This document shows, piece by piece, positions 49,395-58,584 of a DNA stretch of 64,000 nt. The stretch comes from Halomonas sp. TD01 (GTDB lineage Bacteria; Pseudomonadota; Gammaproteobacteria; Pseudomonadales; Halomonadaceae). The translations under genes were made by a program, and so were the position numbers. Position 1 is the first letter of the stretch, and each line of letters starts with the position of its first letter. The notes beneath the pieces are model-generated. The model had not been told where the DNA came from. It saw only the letters and a list, made by a program, of their open reading frames with translations, and made no database searches. The stretch lies in assembly GCF_923868895.1 (NCBI RefSeq), contig NZ_OV350343.1:744001-808000 (forward strand). The letters are read 5' to 3'.

Positions 49395-50339
49395 ATGTCC
49401 ATTATCGACCCCCGTACTGGCAATCCGTTGACCACGGAACCCGCTAATACCGACAGTGAAGAAACGAGCGCGACTCGCCCTTCAGTTACACCTGAAGAAG
49501 TTATCATTGAGCTTAACGCTGGCAATATTCAGCAGGTGCTCGAAGCATCAATGCAGGTGCCAGTGCTACTGGGCTGTCATTCCCCTTCAAATACCAGTGG
49601 CAGCTCACTGCTAACGGTGCTGGAAAAGCTAGCCGTTGAGTACGCGGGCGCTTTCCTGCTTGGCAAACTGGACATTGAAGCAAACCCAGAAATCGCTAGC
49701 CAGTTAGGCGTGCGCTCAGCACCCGATGTTAAACTCGTTAGCCAAGGTGGCTTGGTCGATAGCTTCCAAGGCGCATTACCTGAAAAGGAGGTGCGTGAGT
49801 GGCTAAACCGCTACTTCCAGGCACCAGGCGATGCACCGCCTAGCCCAGAAGATCAAGCCGAAGAAGCGCTAACAGCGGGCGATGCAGCAGGCGCGCGAGA
49901 AATCTATCAAACTTTGATTAGCCAGTATCCAGAGCATTACGCCTACCAAATCGGCCTTGCCAGGGCACTAGTGGCTGAAAAACGCGGCGATGAAGCCCGC
50001 AGCGTGCTGGACAATTTGCCACCCGAAGAGCGCGATGCGGCACCTGCCCGCGGAGTACGCGCCAGTATCGAATTTAGCGAGCAGGCTCTTTCTGTTGAAG
50101 AAGTTGCCGCGCTGGGGGATCGCAATGACAGTGAAGCGCGCTATCAGCGTGCACTGCGCCATGTTGCCGATGGCCAATACGAAACAGGCCTTGAGGGGCT
50201 GCTTGGTTTGATGAAAGATGACCGCGCCTATAACGACGACGCGGCCCGTAAAACCTTATTGCAAGTATTCGACGCTCTGGGTGCCGACCATCCGCTAACC
50301 GTTACCTATCGGCGCAAGCTATTTGCCCTGTTGTACTGA
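49395..50339 (+). CDS. CnoX/YbbN-like thioredoxin-TPR protein
   Basis: About 314 residues: a thioredoxin-fold domain (VPVLLGCHSPSNTSGSSLLTVLEKLA, LGKLDIEANPEIASQLGVRSAPDVKLV) followed by TPR-like helices (AEEALTAGDAAGAREIYQTLISQYPE) and a C-terminal segment VTYRRKLFALLY typical of YbbN. These proteins act as redox-linked holdases that hand substrates to GroEL. The active site keeps one Cys (GCHSPS) and lacks the second of CXXC. An ATG at 49380 is also in frame; neither start has a strong ribosome site. Confidence 0.88.
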   Translation: MSIIDPRTGNPLTTEPANTDSEETSATRPSVTPEEVIIELNAGNIQQVLEASMQVPVLLGCHSPSNTSGSSLLTVLEKLAVEYAGAFLLGKLDIEANPEIASQLGVRSAPDVKLVSQGGLVDSFQGALPEKEVREWLNRYFQAPGDAPPSPEDQAEEALTAGDAAGAREIYQTLISQYPEHYAYQIGLARALVAEKRGDEARSVLDNLPPEERDAAPARGVRASIEFSEQALSVEEVAALGDRNDSEARYQRALRHVADGQYETGLEGLLGLMKDDRAYNDDAARKTLLQVFDALGADHPLTVTYRRKLFALLY

Positions 50340-50354
50340 TCGGTACAGTACTGA

Positions 50355-51518
50355 TCAGGCTTTCAGCAGCGTATCCATTCTTGCTAATGCCGCTTCCAGT
50401 TGCGAAGCGGTAGTACCAAAATTAAGCCGCACGAACCCAGGGCAGCCAAATGCCGCCCCGTCAGAAAGCGCCACACCCGCCCGCTCCAGTAACGCCTGAG
50501 CGGGCGAGTCACCTAGTCCCGCCTCGCGCATATCCAGCCACGCAAGGTAAGTAGATTCCGGCTCGCTCATGGTCACCCCAGGCCATAACGCTACCCGTGC
50601 TTGCAGCGTAGCGCGGTGATCACGCAATACCGCTAACAGCGCTTGACGCCAGGGTTCACCTTCGCGATAAGCTGCTTCAGCAGCAACAAGCCCCAGTACA
50701 TTGCCATCCGGCAAAAAGCCTTTTGTGGCCTCAGCAAAGCGCTTACGTAGCGCAGCATCAGGGATAACGGCACAGGCACTGGTCAGCCCCGCAAGATTGA
50801 ACGTTTTTGACGGCGCCCACAGCGTGATCGTTCGTTTAGCCAGTTCTGGGAACATAGCAGCCAGGGGGCGGTGATGGGTCCCCTCGTCTAACAGAAGATC
50901 ACAGTGCAACTCATCAGAGACGACCCATAAGTCGTGCCGCTCAACGACCGTGGCCAACTTGGCAAGCTCATGGTCACTCCATACTCGCCCTGTTGGATTA
51001 TGCGGATGGCACCACAGCAGCAGGCGGGTTTGCGGCGTTATGGCGGCCTCTAACGCGTCAATATCCAGCTGCCAAGGCTCGCCAGGGGACGTCGGCTCAG
51101 CTAACATCGCTTGCTGCGCCAACCGCCCTGTGCGTTTGGCAACGGCCAGGAAAGGTGGGTAAATCGGGGCAATCGTGAGCACTCCATCACCGGGTTCGGT
51201 TAGCGCCATCGCCGCAAAGTGCAACGCGGGCACAACCCCAGGCAGCCACTGTTGCCAGTCGGGCTGAATAGCCCAGTCGTAATGGCGGGCGCTCCACTGG
51301 CAGAGAGTTTCTGTTAACGTATCGGGCACTTCTCCATAGCCATAGACGCCATGTTCAACCCGTGCACGTAGCGCCTCAATCACGGCAGGCGGTGAGCGAA
51401 AATCCATATCTGCAACCCACAACGGCAGCACGCTTGCATCATAGCGATGCCATTTCTGGGAGGCATAATCCCCTTCGGGAGAGCGTCGCTCGACGGGCGT
51501 GGCAAAATCAAACGCCAT
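50355..51518 (-). CDS. PatB/MalY-type aminotransferase (cystathionine beta-lyase)
   Basis: A 387-residue fold-type I PLP enzyme. LPLWVADMDFRSPPAVIEAL near the N-terminus, LLLWCHPHNPTGRVW, VVSDELHCDLLLDE and the PLP-lysine region LWAPSKTFNLAGL match the MalY/PatB family of C-S lyases, which cleave cystathionine or cysteine conjugates. ATG 51518 follows GTGAG; a GTG at 51530 is in frame but less likely. Convergent with the cnoX-like gene, 15 bp apart. Confidence 0.9.
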   Translation of the reverse strand: MAFDFATPVERRSPEGDYASQKWHRYDASVLPLWVADMDFRSPPAVIEALRARVEHGVYGYGEVPDTLTETLCQWSARHYDWAIQPDWQQWLPGVVPALHFAAMALTEPGDGVLTIAPIYPPFLAVAKRTGRLAQQAMLAEPTSPGEPWQLDIDALEAAITPQTRLLLWCHPHNPTGRVWSDHELAKLATVVERHDLWVVSDELHCDLLLDEGTHHRPLAAMFPELAKRTITLWAPSKTFNLAGLTSACAVIPDAALRKRFAEATKGFLPDGNVLGLVAAEAAYREGEPWRQALLAVLRDHRATLQARVALWPGVTMSEPESTYLAWLDMREAGLGDSPAQALLERAGVALSDGAAFGCPGFVRLNFGTTASQLEAALARMDTLLKA

Positions 51519-51557
51519 AATTAATCTCACTTATGTTCTCGGGAGTAACTATTGAGC

Positions 51558-51989
51558 ATGCCGCAAGATGACTTTTATACCAAGATGCGCGCGGGACTAT
51601 CGGCGTTGTTGCGGCAATGGCGTTCACTCGGCCAAGCCGATACTGACCAGTTGGCACTCATTTTGGCTGAAACGGCTCGGGTCGCAAAACTAGGCACCCC
51701 CGATGAGACGCCAAGCGGCGCCACACTTGAACAGTGGAGCCGCGAAGAGCATGGCGAGATACCGCTCTGGGCACCACGCACCGCGGTGTTTTTGCTCAAC
51801 CAAATGCCTGCCCGCCCCACTCCACAAAGTGATGCGGAGGCCTGTGCCTGGGCTTACTGCTGGCTGCGCAACCGGTCATTTGACTCGCTACAAGCCGCTC
51901 ATGATGCATTGCCGCCCCACTTAAAAGTGCCACTCGAAAATGCTTTAGAGGCCGCTTGGCGCGACCAGCAAGGCCTTCGTTTGGTGTAG
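51558..51989 (+). CDS. uncharacterised soluble protein, 143 residues
   Basis: Begins MPQDDFYTKMRAGLSALLRQW. It is mostly helical, with Trp-rich stretches (WSREEHGEIPLWAPRTAVF, ACAWAYCWLRNRSF). I do not recognise a family. A TTG six bases upstream is also in frame. Divergent from the PatB gene, 39 bp apart. Codon use and composition match the neighbours, so it is probably real. Confidence 0.7.
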   Translation: MPQDDFYTKMRAGLSALLRQWRSLGQADTDQLALILAETARVAKLGTPDETPSGATLEQWSREEHGEIPLWAPRTAVFLLNQMPARPTPQSDAEACAWAYCWLRNRSFDSLQAAHDALPPHLKVPLENALEAAWRDQQGLRLV

Positions 51990-52021
51990 TTAGCGATAAA
52001 TCTCGCCCACGATGAGTGTTG

Positions 52022-52408
52022 CTAACGGCGTTTGCGCACTGGCGACTTTGGCTTAAAGCCAGCGGGCTTGGTGGCTAGCCAATCGACAAACGCGCGAATG
52101 TCATCATCATTCATCAGCGCCGTTAGGCTTGCGAAACGATCTGCTAACTCGCGTTCGCTATACAGCCTGTGAATATGCTTATGACAAGGGTAGCAAAGCC
52201 ACACAATCGCAGTTAGGCGCTCTTCACGGCTGTAGCGCTTTTGATAGCGCGCCTTGTTATGCAAGGTACGTGGTATTAGGTGATGTTTTGTCAACGAAGC
52301 TGACCGCTGGCACAGCTCGCAACCTGCAGGCTTAGGGGGTGGGGAAAGCGCGTGGGCGCTTGAGTCGATTGAACGCGTCACGGTTGAGGCAGCCTCGCAC
52401 GCTGGCAA
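52022..52408 (-). CDS. HNH-domain protein
   Basis: About 128 residues with a Cys-rich HNH nuclease motif: CELCQRSASLTKHHLIPRTLHNK and WLCYPCHKHIHRL (two CxxC pairs and the HH/N/H catalytic residues). It is followed by a basic tail PKSPVRKRR. Small solitary HNH proteins of this type are common in gammaproteobacteria and unproven in function. The start is uncertain (TTG 52408 or GTG 52384). Confidence 0.8.
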   Translation of the reverse strand: MPACEAASTVTRSIDSSAHALSPPPKPAGCELCQRSASLTKHHLIPRTLHNKARYQKRYSREERLTAIVWLCYPCHKHIHRLYSERELADRFASLTALMNDDDIRAFVDWLATKPAGFKPKSPVRKRR

Positions 52409-52495
52409 CAGTTATACGTTTTAAAAACCAAAATTGTTCAATAAAACAGCTGTACAACAATACTAACGTTTTAATAACAGCAAGGAAAACATCGC

Positions 52496-53302
52496 ATGAT
52501 AGAGGTTCCTCTCACTTGGCAGTTGGCAAAACTAAGCCTCTCAATTGGCATGGTATTGGGGCTTGGTGCGATTGCAGTGCGTGCCAGCCCTCGTATGGCG
52601 GGGCTGCTATCAGGTTATCCATTAGGTACGGCGTTGGCGCTATTTTTTATTGGTTTAGAAATTTCCCCGCTTTTTGCGACCCAAAGCGCGGTGCACACAC
52701 TGGCGGGCTTTACCGCAACAATGGCGTTAGTCGCAGGCTATTTGGTCACAGGTCGGCAGCCAGGATTTAAAGGCATTGCTGGCGGCTTAGTAGGTGGTTT
52801 TATTGCATGGTTTGCGGTTAGCGCCGTACTTGCCCAGTTCAATTTCACGCGGCTTAGCGGCACCCTTGTGACCCTATGTGCCATCGCCGTGTTTAGTGCG
52901 TTATTCCGCCGTATTCCTGATGTAAAAAGTCCCGCTAGTCGTGCATTTTCACTGCCTGCACTTGTCACACGCGCCTGTTTGGCCACCGTCATTATTTTTG
53001 TGATTACGCGCCTTGCCCACTTGCTACCGCCCGCCTGGGCAGGAACCCTAGCGGCGTTTCCAGTCACGATGCTGCCCTTTCTACTCATCCTGCATCTAAA
53101 TCACGGAGTGGCTCCCGTGGCTACGGTAATCAAGCATTACCCGATAGGGCTGGGCTCGCTGCTGAGTTACACGTTATGCGTTTCCTATACTTACACCACG
53201 CTAGGCCTTTTATGGGGCACATTGGCAGGATTCGCTGCCGCAACCCTATGGTTGCTGGCATGGATGCAATTAACCGCTTGGTATCAGCGTCGCGCCACTT
53301 GA
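52496..53302 (+). CDS. integral membrane protein of unknown function, 268 residues
   Basis: It has about eight hydrophobic segments, Gly/Ala-rich, with repeated features: MAGLLSGYPLGTALALFFIG in the first half and AGTLAAFPVTMLPFLLILH in the second, which suggests an internal duplication of two four-helix halves. It lacks signal peptide-like N-terminal charge. I do not assign a family. It lies 64 bp upstream of the thioesterase gene on the same strand. Confidence 0.8.
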   Translation: MIEVPLTWQLAKLSLSIGMVLGLGAIAVRASPRMAGLLSGYPLGTALALFFIGLEISPLFATQSAVHTLAGFTATMALVAGYLVTGRQPGFKGIAGGLVGGFIAWFAVSAVLAQFNFTRLSGTLVTLCAIAVFSALFRRIPDVKSPASRAFSLPALVTRACLATVIIFVITRLAHLLPPAWAGTLAAFPVTMLPFLLILHLNHGVAPVATVIKHYPIGLGSLLSYTLCVSYTYTTLGLLWGTLAGFAAATLWLLAWMQLTAWYQRRAT

Positions 53303-53366
53303 CCAAGCGCTCGCTAGGGGTAATTCTGGACAGCATAAATTGCTAACAAACAATAAGGATACCCCG

Positions 53367-53774
53367 ATGTTCACCCGTATGATTGAGCCTGCTTTTTACG
53401 ACACCGATGCGCTAGGCCATATTAACAACACCCGCCTGCCAGCTTGGTTTGAGCTGGCACGCAATGACTTATTCAGGCTGTTTACGCCAGACCTAAACCC
53501 TAAACAGTGGCGCTTGATTATGGCGCGGATGGAAGTCGATTACCGCGCTGAACTGTTCTACGGCCACGACATCGAATTACGCACCTATTTGACACGTTTA
53601 GGTACCAGCTCGTTTACGGTGACTCAGGAAGCGCGGCAGCATGGTACGCTTACCAATGTGGGTCATACCGTACTGGTGCAATACGATCATCAAGAAAAAC
53701 GTGCGGTACCTATTGAAGGTGATTTGCGCGATGCGCTATCGGCACACTTACACAGCGCGCCAACGCCTGCTTAA
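53367..53774 (+). CDS. acyl-CoA thioesterase, 4HBT hotdog family
   Basis: A protein of 135 residues. YDTDALGHINNTRLPAWFELAR is the 4HBT signature with the catalytic Asp; VDYRAELFYGHDIELRTYL and SFTVTQEARQ follow. It resembles the YbgC/FadM-like group that hydrolyses acyl-CoA. ATG 53367 follows AAGGA; an in-frame TTG upstream at 53340 is less likely. Substrate is unknown. Confidence 0.88.
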   Translation: MFTRMIEPAFYDTDALGHINNTRLPAWFELARNDLFRLFTPDLNPKQWRLIMARMEVDYRAELFYGHDIELRTYLTRLGTSSFTVTQEARQHGTLTNVGHTVLVQYDHQEKRAVPIEGDLRDALSAHLHSAPTPA

Positions 53775-53813
53775 CTCACTCCCCTCCGTTCGGCGGGGCG
53801 CAGGGAGATCCCC

Positions 53814-54116
53814 ATGGCAATCCGTTATAATCTTTGGATAGACCCTGACAATACGGCGCAGCACCGCGCCGTTGAAGCCGACCTTGAGCGCTATTTTATG
53901 GAGCGCTTTGCTGACTACCCACATATCCGCTTGTTCGGCGCAGACCCTTACGATTATGATGCCCCGTTCAATCGACTTTACGATGTATTAATGGCGCGAG
54001 CCGCAGAATATTGCGAAGAGAAGTGGCGCTATGTCGCCACGCCCGAACAGCTCAATCGTTGTTTTTTCCGCGCCGTTGGCCGCTCAAATAAGTTTGTTCA
54101 AGATGACCGAAAGTGA
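53814..54116 (+). CDS. uncharacterised 100-residue protein
   Basis: Starts MAIRYNLWIDPDNTAQHRAV. It is acidic and rich in Tyr, Arg and Phe (DLERYFMERFADYPHIRLFGADPYDYDAP). It precedes the DUF501 gene by 12 bp and is likely co-transcribed. I do not recognise a family. GGGAGATCCCC lies before the ATG. Confidence 0.75.
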   Translation: MAIRYNLWIDPDNTAQHRAVEADLERYFMERFADYPHIRLFGADPYDYDAPFNRLYDVLMARAAEYCEEKWRYVATPEQLNRCFFRAVGRSNKFVQDDRK

Positions 54117-54128
54117 GATATCAACGCA

Positions 54129-54650
54129 ATGGTAATCCGTACCGACCAAGCGCCCAATGAGCGCCAGCTAGCTATTATCACTCAACAGCTCGGGCGCGCT
54201 CCCCGCGGTATTGAAGCCGTTGCCGCTACCGATGACCACGGCACTCCACTTGTGCTTCGCATGGCACCGATCGTCGATGGCAAACCGTTCCCCACCCTTT
54301 ACTGGCTCTGCTCGGATCTGCTTAAAATCGAGATTTCACGAATTGAAGCCGTTGGCGTCATTAAGTCACTGGAACAACGCCTTCAAGAAGAGCCAGAGTT
54401 CCTAGAAGCTTACCAACAGAGCCATCGAGATTACGTTAAAGCACGTTGGGCGTATATGAGCGATGTCCAACGCGATGAAGTCACCAAGCTTGGTTATAGC
54501 GATGTTCTCACCGAACGTGGCGTGGGCGGCATTAGCAATTGGCAACAGGTACGCTGCCTGCATACTCAGTATGCCCACCATTTATGCGGTAATAACGTGA
54601 TCGGGCAATGGATGGATGAACACTACAACGTTCAGGACTGCCTAAGCTAA
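54129..54650 (+). CDS. DUF501 family protein
   Basis: A 173-residue protein. LGRAPRGIEAVAA, DGKPFPTLYWLCSDLLKIEISRIEA, SHRDYVKARW, GVGGISNWQQVRCLHTQYAHHL and GNNVIGQW are the conserved blocks of DUF501. The conserved Cys and His residues in CLHTQYAHHLCG suggest a metal or catalytic role. The function of the family is not known to me. Gap to the previous gene is 12 bp. Confidence 0.92.
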   Translation: MVIRTDQAPNERQLAIITQQLGRAPRGIEAVAATDDHGTPLVLRMAPIVDGKPFPTLYWLCSDLLKIEISRIEAVGVIKSLEQRLQEEPEFLEAYQQSHRDYVKARWAYMSDVQRDEVTKLGYSDVLTERGVGGISNWQQVRCLHTQYAHHLCGNNVIGQWMDEHYNVQDCLS

Positions 54651-54719
54651 CGACACATTCACGGCTTGGTAACTCACCGCTCATTTATAAGCAGCTGATC
54701 TATAATAAGGACGCTTACC

Positions 54720-55271
54720 ATGGCACGAATTTGTGTATATCTCGGCTCGCGTGAAGGGACTACTCCTGCTTTTCGCCAGGCAGCCAACGCACTTGGTACT
54801 GCTATTGCCGACCGCGGACACACCCTTATTTATGGGGGTGCACGTATCGGTTTAATGGGTGCGCTTGCCAACGCGACGCTGGATGCAGGCGGCAAGGTGA
54901 TTGGCGTGATGCCAGATCACCTTGTTGAGCGCGAGCAGGCACACTTTGGCTTGACTGAGCTCATACGCGTGCCAAACATGCACGAACGTAAAGCAACCAT
55001 GGCCGCCAACGCTGACTCATTTATTGCCCTACCCGGCGGCATAGGCACCTTTGAAGAGCTGTTTGAAATCTGGACCTGGGGCTATTTAGGGCTTCACGAC
55101 AAACCCATGGGTCTACTCGATACTGATGGCTTTTATGCCCCGCTGCTTACCTTTCTGGATAGCACCGTCAGCCACGGCTTTTTGGCCCAAACAACCCGAG
55201 ATATGTTGATGGATGCGGCCACACCCAATCAACTACTGGCTGCATTAGAAACGCAGCTCGGTTCAGCGTAA
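54720..55271 (+). CDS. LOG family protein (TIGR00730)
   Basis: A 183-residue Rossmann-fold nucleotide hydrolase. YGGARIGLMGALANATLDAGG and the phosphoribohydrolase signature PGGIGTFEELFEIWTW are present, with conserved RK in MHERKATM. Plant homologues release cytokinin from its nucleotide; bacterial members are nucleotide 5'-monophosphate phosphoribohydrolases of uncertain role. Confidence 0.92.
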   Translation: MARICVYLGSREGTTPAFRQAANALGTAIADRGHTLIYGGARIGLMGALANATLDAGGKVIGVMPDHLVEREQAHFGLTELIRVPNMHERKATMAANADSFIALPGGIGTFEELFEIWTWGYLGLHDKPMGLLDTDGFYAPLLTFLDSTVSHGFLAQTTRDMLMDAATPNQLLAALETQLGSA

Positions 55272-55350
55272 ACCGTCAGTATTAACGAAAGATATTTAAA
55301 GCAAGCACTTAAAACCAGCACTGAAGACTAGTCTAAGAACGCTACCAACA

Positions 55351-55875
55351 TCAGCGCTTATTGCCTTCAGTTAGCATAAAGGTACGCTGATAAGTGAGTT
55401 GTAACAGACGAGCATCTTCGCCCGCGCGATGACGGTGTATACCACGTTCAGCGATAACAGCTTCCTTTGTGTTACTCCACAGTGCTTGCTGCTCTTCGCT
55501 GAGCAAGATACGTAACGCTTCTAAACGAAAGCGCGGCAGCATTCCCGCATGGTGAAACAGCAGCGACAACCACGTGTTATCGTAACCCCAGCTGTCGCTG
55601 TATGCCTTACCTATCTCGCGGAGCTCGTCATTTAACCAGTGCGCCACTTGACGCACTGGGTAGCCTTCTCGCTGCAAGCGATCTCGGGAAATTCCATGTA
55701 AAAGTTCAGCTTTGGGATCCCAATGCGTCCATTCTTCCAACGGCTGAATAAGAAACGCGCAGCAACTACCGTCGGCACGAGCAATGCCAACTTCAATAGG
55801 GTAGCTGCCGCGCCCGAATCCGGACGCTTCAATATCTAGCACTGTCGGTAGCGTCTCGGACACTGATTTCCTCAT
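55351..55875 (-). CDS. DEDDh-type 3'-5' exonuclease family protein
   Basis: A 174-residue DnaQ-like domain. VLDIEASGFGRGSYPIEVG has the first DxE pair, DSWGYDNTWL the middle Asp and HRAGEDARLL the DEDDh His and final Asp. RNase T/oligoribonuclease-like exonucleases have this fold. The substrate (RNA or DNA) is not defined by sequence. An upstream Sel1 gene lies 36 bp away on the same strand. Confidence 0.85.
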   Translation of the reverse strand: MRKSVSETLPTVLDIEASGFGRGSYPIEVGIARADGSCCAFLIQPLEEWTHWDPKAELLHGISRDRLQREGYPVRQVAHWLNDELREIGKAYSDSWGYDNTWLSLLFHHAGMLPRFRLEALRILLSEEQQALWSNTKEAVIAERGIHRHRAGEDARLLQLTYQRTFMLTEGNKR

Positions 55876-55911
55876 TCACTGATCTCAGCGGCCAAACCAC
55901 TGACTTATCTT

Positions 55912-56406
55912 CTAAGCTGCCGCCATTTCCGTCGTTGACTGACGGTCAGTCAAGCGTTGCCAATAGGCCGCCTGCTCGCCGTCTACTGCCAAGCCTAGCT
56001 CACCTAGCCGATAGGCGCGCGCTAGTCGCTCTGCGGCCAAGTAATGGCCTGACTGGGCAGCACGGGCATACCACGTCACCGCGTAATCCTCACGCCGCGG
56101 ATACTGAACACAGCCATGTTCATGAATTTGCGCTGCTTGATACTGTGATTTTATATCGCCAGTCTGGGCCGCCTCTAACACGTAACGAGCACCACGCGCC
56201 TTATCGTGTGGGGATAAGCTGCGATGAAACAGCATGTGCCCGTAGATCGACTGCGCATCGGGGTGTCCCGCCTCTGCGCAGCGCTTAAGCAAGCGCATCG
56301 TTAAACGTTGTGTGCGTGGCGAACGCGGCAATAACCAACGCGTATGAAACAGCTGCTCGGCTAGGCGAAACTCTAACCGGGTAAACAAAGTTGATGCCTG
56401 CGGCAT
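55912..56406 (-). CDS. Sel1-repeat protein
   Basis: About 164 residues with two or three Sel1-like TPR units (AEAGHPDAQSIYGHMLFHRS, AAQTGDIKSQYQAAQIHEHG, AAQSGHYLAAERLARAY). These bind peptides or scaffold proteins. It has an N-terminal basic segment but no clear signal peptide. Role unknown. Confidence 0.85.
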   Translation of the reverse strand: MPQASTLFTRLEFRLAEQLFHTRWLLPRSPRTQRLTMRLLKRCAEAGHPDAQSIYGHMLFHRSLSPHDKARGARYVLEAAQTGDIKSQYQAAQIHEHGCVQYPRREDYAVTWYARAAQSGHYLAAERLARAYRLGELGLAVDGEQAAYWQRLTDRQSTTEMAAA

Positions 56407-56658
56407 GGCAAACCACCCTGCCTATCTGTTGAGGTCTTCGGCTAGCCATCGTTCCCGCTTTTTGACCGCTAACCATACGATTAACCAGCGCTAGGCTGGT
56501 CGATGGGCTGGCAAGCATACGCCTGCCTTTGCGCTGACTCAACCCTATTGATTTGCTGCTTTTGTAGCGCCTCGCTAACATGCCTGTCACGCGCCGTTAT
56601 TCGCGGCGTTTATCACCGATATATCCTGAGGCAATTTCGCTTCATTGAGGAGACGATA

Positions 56659-57690
56659 ATGCAAACGCGCCCACTGGGTAGAACCGGGATGGAAGTCAGC
56701 CGGCTCTGTTTAGGCACCATGACCTTCGGCGAACAAAATAGTGAAGCAGAAGCCCATGAGCAGCTCGATCGCGCGGTCGCTTTCGGCATCAACTTTATCG
56801 ACACCGCTGAAATGTATCCGGTTCCGCCAAAGGCCGAAACGCAAGGGCTAACAGAATCTTATATTGGCAGCTGGCTGAAAGCCCGTAGTGCCAGAGACGA
56901 TGTCATTATTGCCACTAAAGCCGCAGGCCCTGGCTTAGATCACATTCGTGGTGGGCCAAAGATGAGTCGTAACCACCTGCATCAGGCTGTTGATACCAGC
57001 CTTGCACGGCTCAACACTGACTATATCGATCTCTATCAATTGCACTGGCCAGACCGTAAAACCAACTTCTTTGGCCAATTGGGTTATACCCATGAAGAGC
57101 AAGAAGACGCAACGCCGCTAGCAGAAACACTCTCAGCACTAAAAGAACTCGTTGATGCCGGAAAAATACGCGCCATAGGCCTTTCTAATGAAACGCCGTG
57201 GGGTGTCATGCGTATGCTACAGCTATCAGAGCAGCTAGGGCTGCCTAGGGTTGCGTCTATTCAAAATCCCTATAACTTGCTTAACCGTACGTTTGAAGTC
57301 GGCCTCGCCGAGATCGCTCACCGTGAAGACGTGGGCCTGCTCGCTTACTCGCCGCTAGGCTTTGGTGTGTTGTCGGGTAAGTATCTTGATGGTGCACAAC
57401 CGCCAAAAGGCCGCTTGACGCTCTACGAGCGCTTTAAGCGCTACACCTCGCCAGAAGCAGAGGCCGCAACGCACGCTTACGTTCAGCTTGCGAAGGAACA
57501 TGGCTTGGATCCTGCCCAAATGGCGCTGGCATTTGTAAACTCTCGTCGCTTCCTGACCAGCAATATTATTGGCGCCACCACGATGGATCAGCTTGAAAGC
57601 AACCTCGACAGCGAGAGCCTTAAACTGGATGAAGACGTGCTCACCGCTATCGATGACATCCATCGTCGGATGCCTAACCCCTGCCCCTAA
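56659..57690 (+). CDS. tas: aldo/keto reductase, Tas-like
   Basis: A 343-residue TIM-barrel NADPH oxidoreductase. MQTRPLGRTGMEVSRLCLGTMTFGEQN, INFIDTAEMYPVPPKAETQG, catalytic Lys in IATKAAGPG and LYQLHWPDR match the E. coli Tas (YgdS) branch. ATG 56659 after GAGGAG is clear. Physiological substrate is unknown. A terminator follows at 57716. Confidence 0.92.
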   Translation: MQTRPLGRTGMEVSRLCLGTMTFGEQNSEAEAHEQLDRAVAFGINFIDTAEMYPVPPKAETQGLTESYIGSWLKARSARDDVIIATKAAGPGLDHIRGGPKMSRNHLHQAVDTSLARLNTDYIDLYQLHWPDRKTNFFGQLGYTHEEQEDATPLAETLSALKELVDAGKIRAIGLSNETPWGVMRMLQLSEQLGLPRVASIQNPYNLLNRTFEVGLAEIAHREDVGLLAYSPLGFGVLSGKYLDGAQPPKGRLTLYERFKRYTSPEAEAATHAYVQLAKEHGLDPAQMALAFVNSRRFLTSNIIGATTMDQLESNLDSESLKLDEDVLTAIDDIHRRMPNPCP

Positions 57691-57715
57691 TCACGCTTCC
57701 ACTATCAAACCGATA

Positions 57716-57737
57716 GCCTCGGCCACTGCCGAGGCTT
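57716..57737 (+). terminator. intrinsic terminator of tas
   Basis: GCCTCGGC / GCCGAGGC with a CACT loop, followed by a short TT, 26 bp after the stop. The string TATAAT at 57740-57745 is a possible -10 for yaaA, but I see no good -35. Confidence 0.65.
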
Positions 57738-57792
57738 GGTATAATCGCATCAGTTACTTCTCTCTTTTCTGTCACGGCATAAGGAGCACGCC

Positions 57793-58572
57793 ATGCTGAG
57801 CGTTATTTCCCCCGCCAAAACGCTAGACTTTGAAACACCTTCAACAACGGATAAGGTCACGCAACCCGACTTTCTCGACCGCAGCAAACCATTAATTGAG
57901 ATTCTCCGCGATTACTCACCGCAACAGCTCAGTGACCTAATGGGCATCAGCGATAAATTGGCGGGCCTAAACGCTGCGCGCTTCGCCGACTGGCAGCCGC
58001 CGTTCACCTTGGATAACGCCAAACCGGCGGTACAGGCCTTTCAAGGAGACGTATACACAGGGCTGGAAGCCGACACCTTTAGCGATGACGATAATCGGTT
58101 TGCCCAGCAGCATCTGCGTATTCTATCGGGGCTATACGGCTTACTACGCCCTCTAGACTTGATTCAAGCTTATCGCCTCGAGATGGGCACCAAACTACCC
58201 AACGACGCTGGTAACGACCTTTACGCGTATTGGAAGCCAACGCTAACACAAGCACTTAATAACGCGATTGAGAAAAGTGGCTCAAACGTGCTGGTCAACC
58301 TCGCATCTAACGAATACTTCAAGGCGATTGATACGAAAAAGCTAGGCGCACGCGTCATCACCCCCGTTTTCAAAGACGAGAAAAACGGCTCCTTCAAAAT
58401 TATCAGCTTTTACGCCAAAAAAGCCCGTGGGCTTATGAGTGCATGGATTATTCAGCAACAAATCAACGACCCCGACCAACTAACTGCTTTTGATGTGGCC
58501 GGGTATCGGTTTGACCCAGCGGCCTCCCAAGGCGACACGCTGGTGTTCACCCGTGACGAAAATGCTCGTTAA
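57793..58572 (+). CDS. yaaA: YaaA peroxide stress protein (DUF328)
   Basis: A 259-residue protein: [46 protein letters not shown] and [12 protein letters not shown] are the conserved YaaA blocks. It lowers free iron during peroxide stress and binds DNA in E. coli. AAGGAG lies before the ATG. Adjacent SoxBDAG-type peroxide production is not linked by operon; no shared control is apparent. Confidence 0.95.
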   Translation: MLSVISPAKTLDFETPSTTDKVTQPDFLDRSKPLIEILRDYSPQQLSDLMGISDKLAGLNAARFADWQPPFTLDNAKPAVQAFQGDVYTGLEADTFSDDDNRFAQQHLRILSGLYGLLRPLDLIQAYRLEMGTKLPNDAGNDLYAYWKPTLTQALNNAIEKSGSNVLVNLASNEYFKAIDTKKLGARVITPVFKDEKNGSFKIISFYAKKARGLMSAWIIQQQINDPDQLTAFDVAGYRFDPAASQGDTLVFTRDENAR

Positions 58573-58584
58573 TGATCGTGCTCA

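Noticed and set aside
52022..52408. HNH protein as part of a mobile element or homing endonuclease
   Set aside because: No transposase, integrase, intron or repeat borders were seen; neighbours look chromosomal.
57740..57745. yaaA promoter from the TATAAT string
   Set aside because: No -35 box at suitable spacing, and the string overlaps the end of the tas terminator region.
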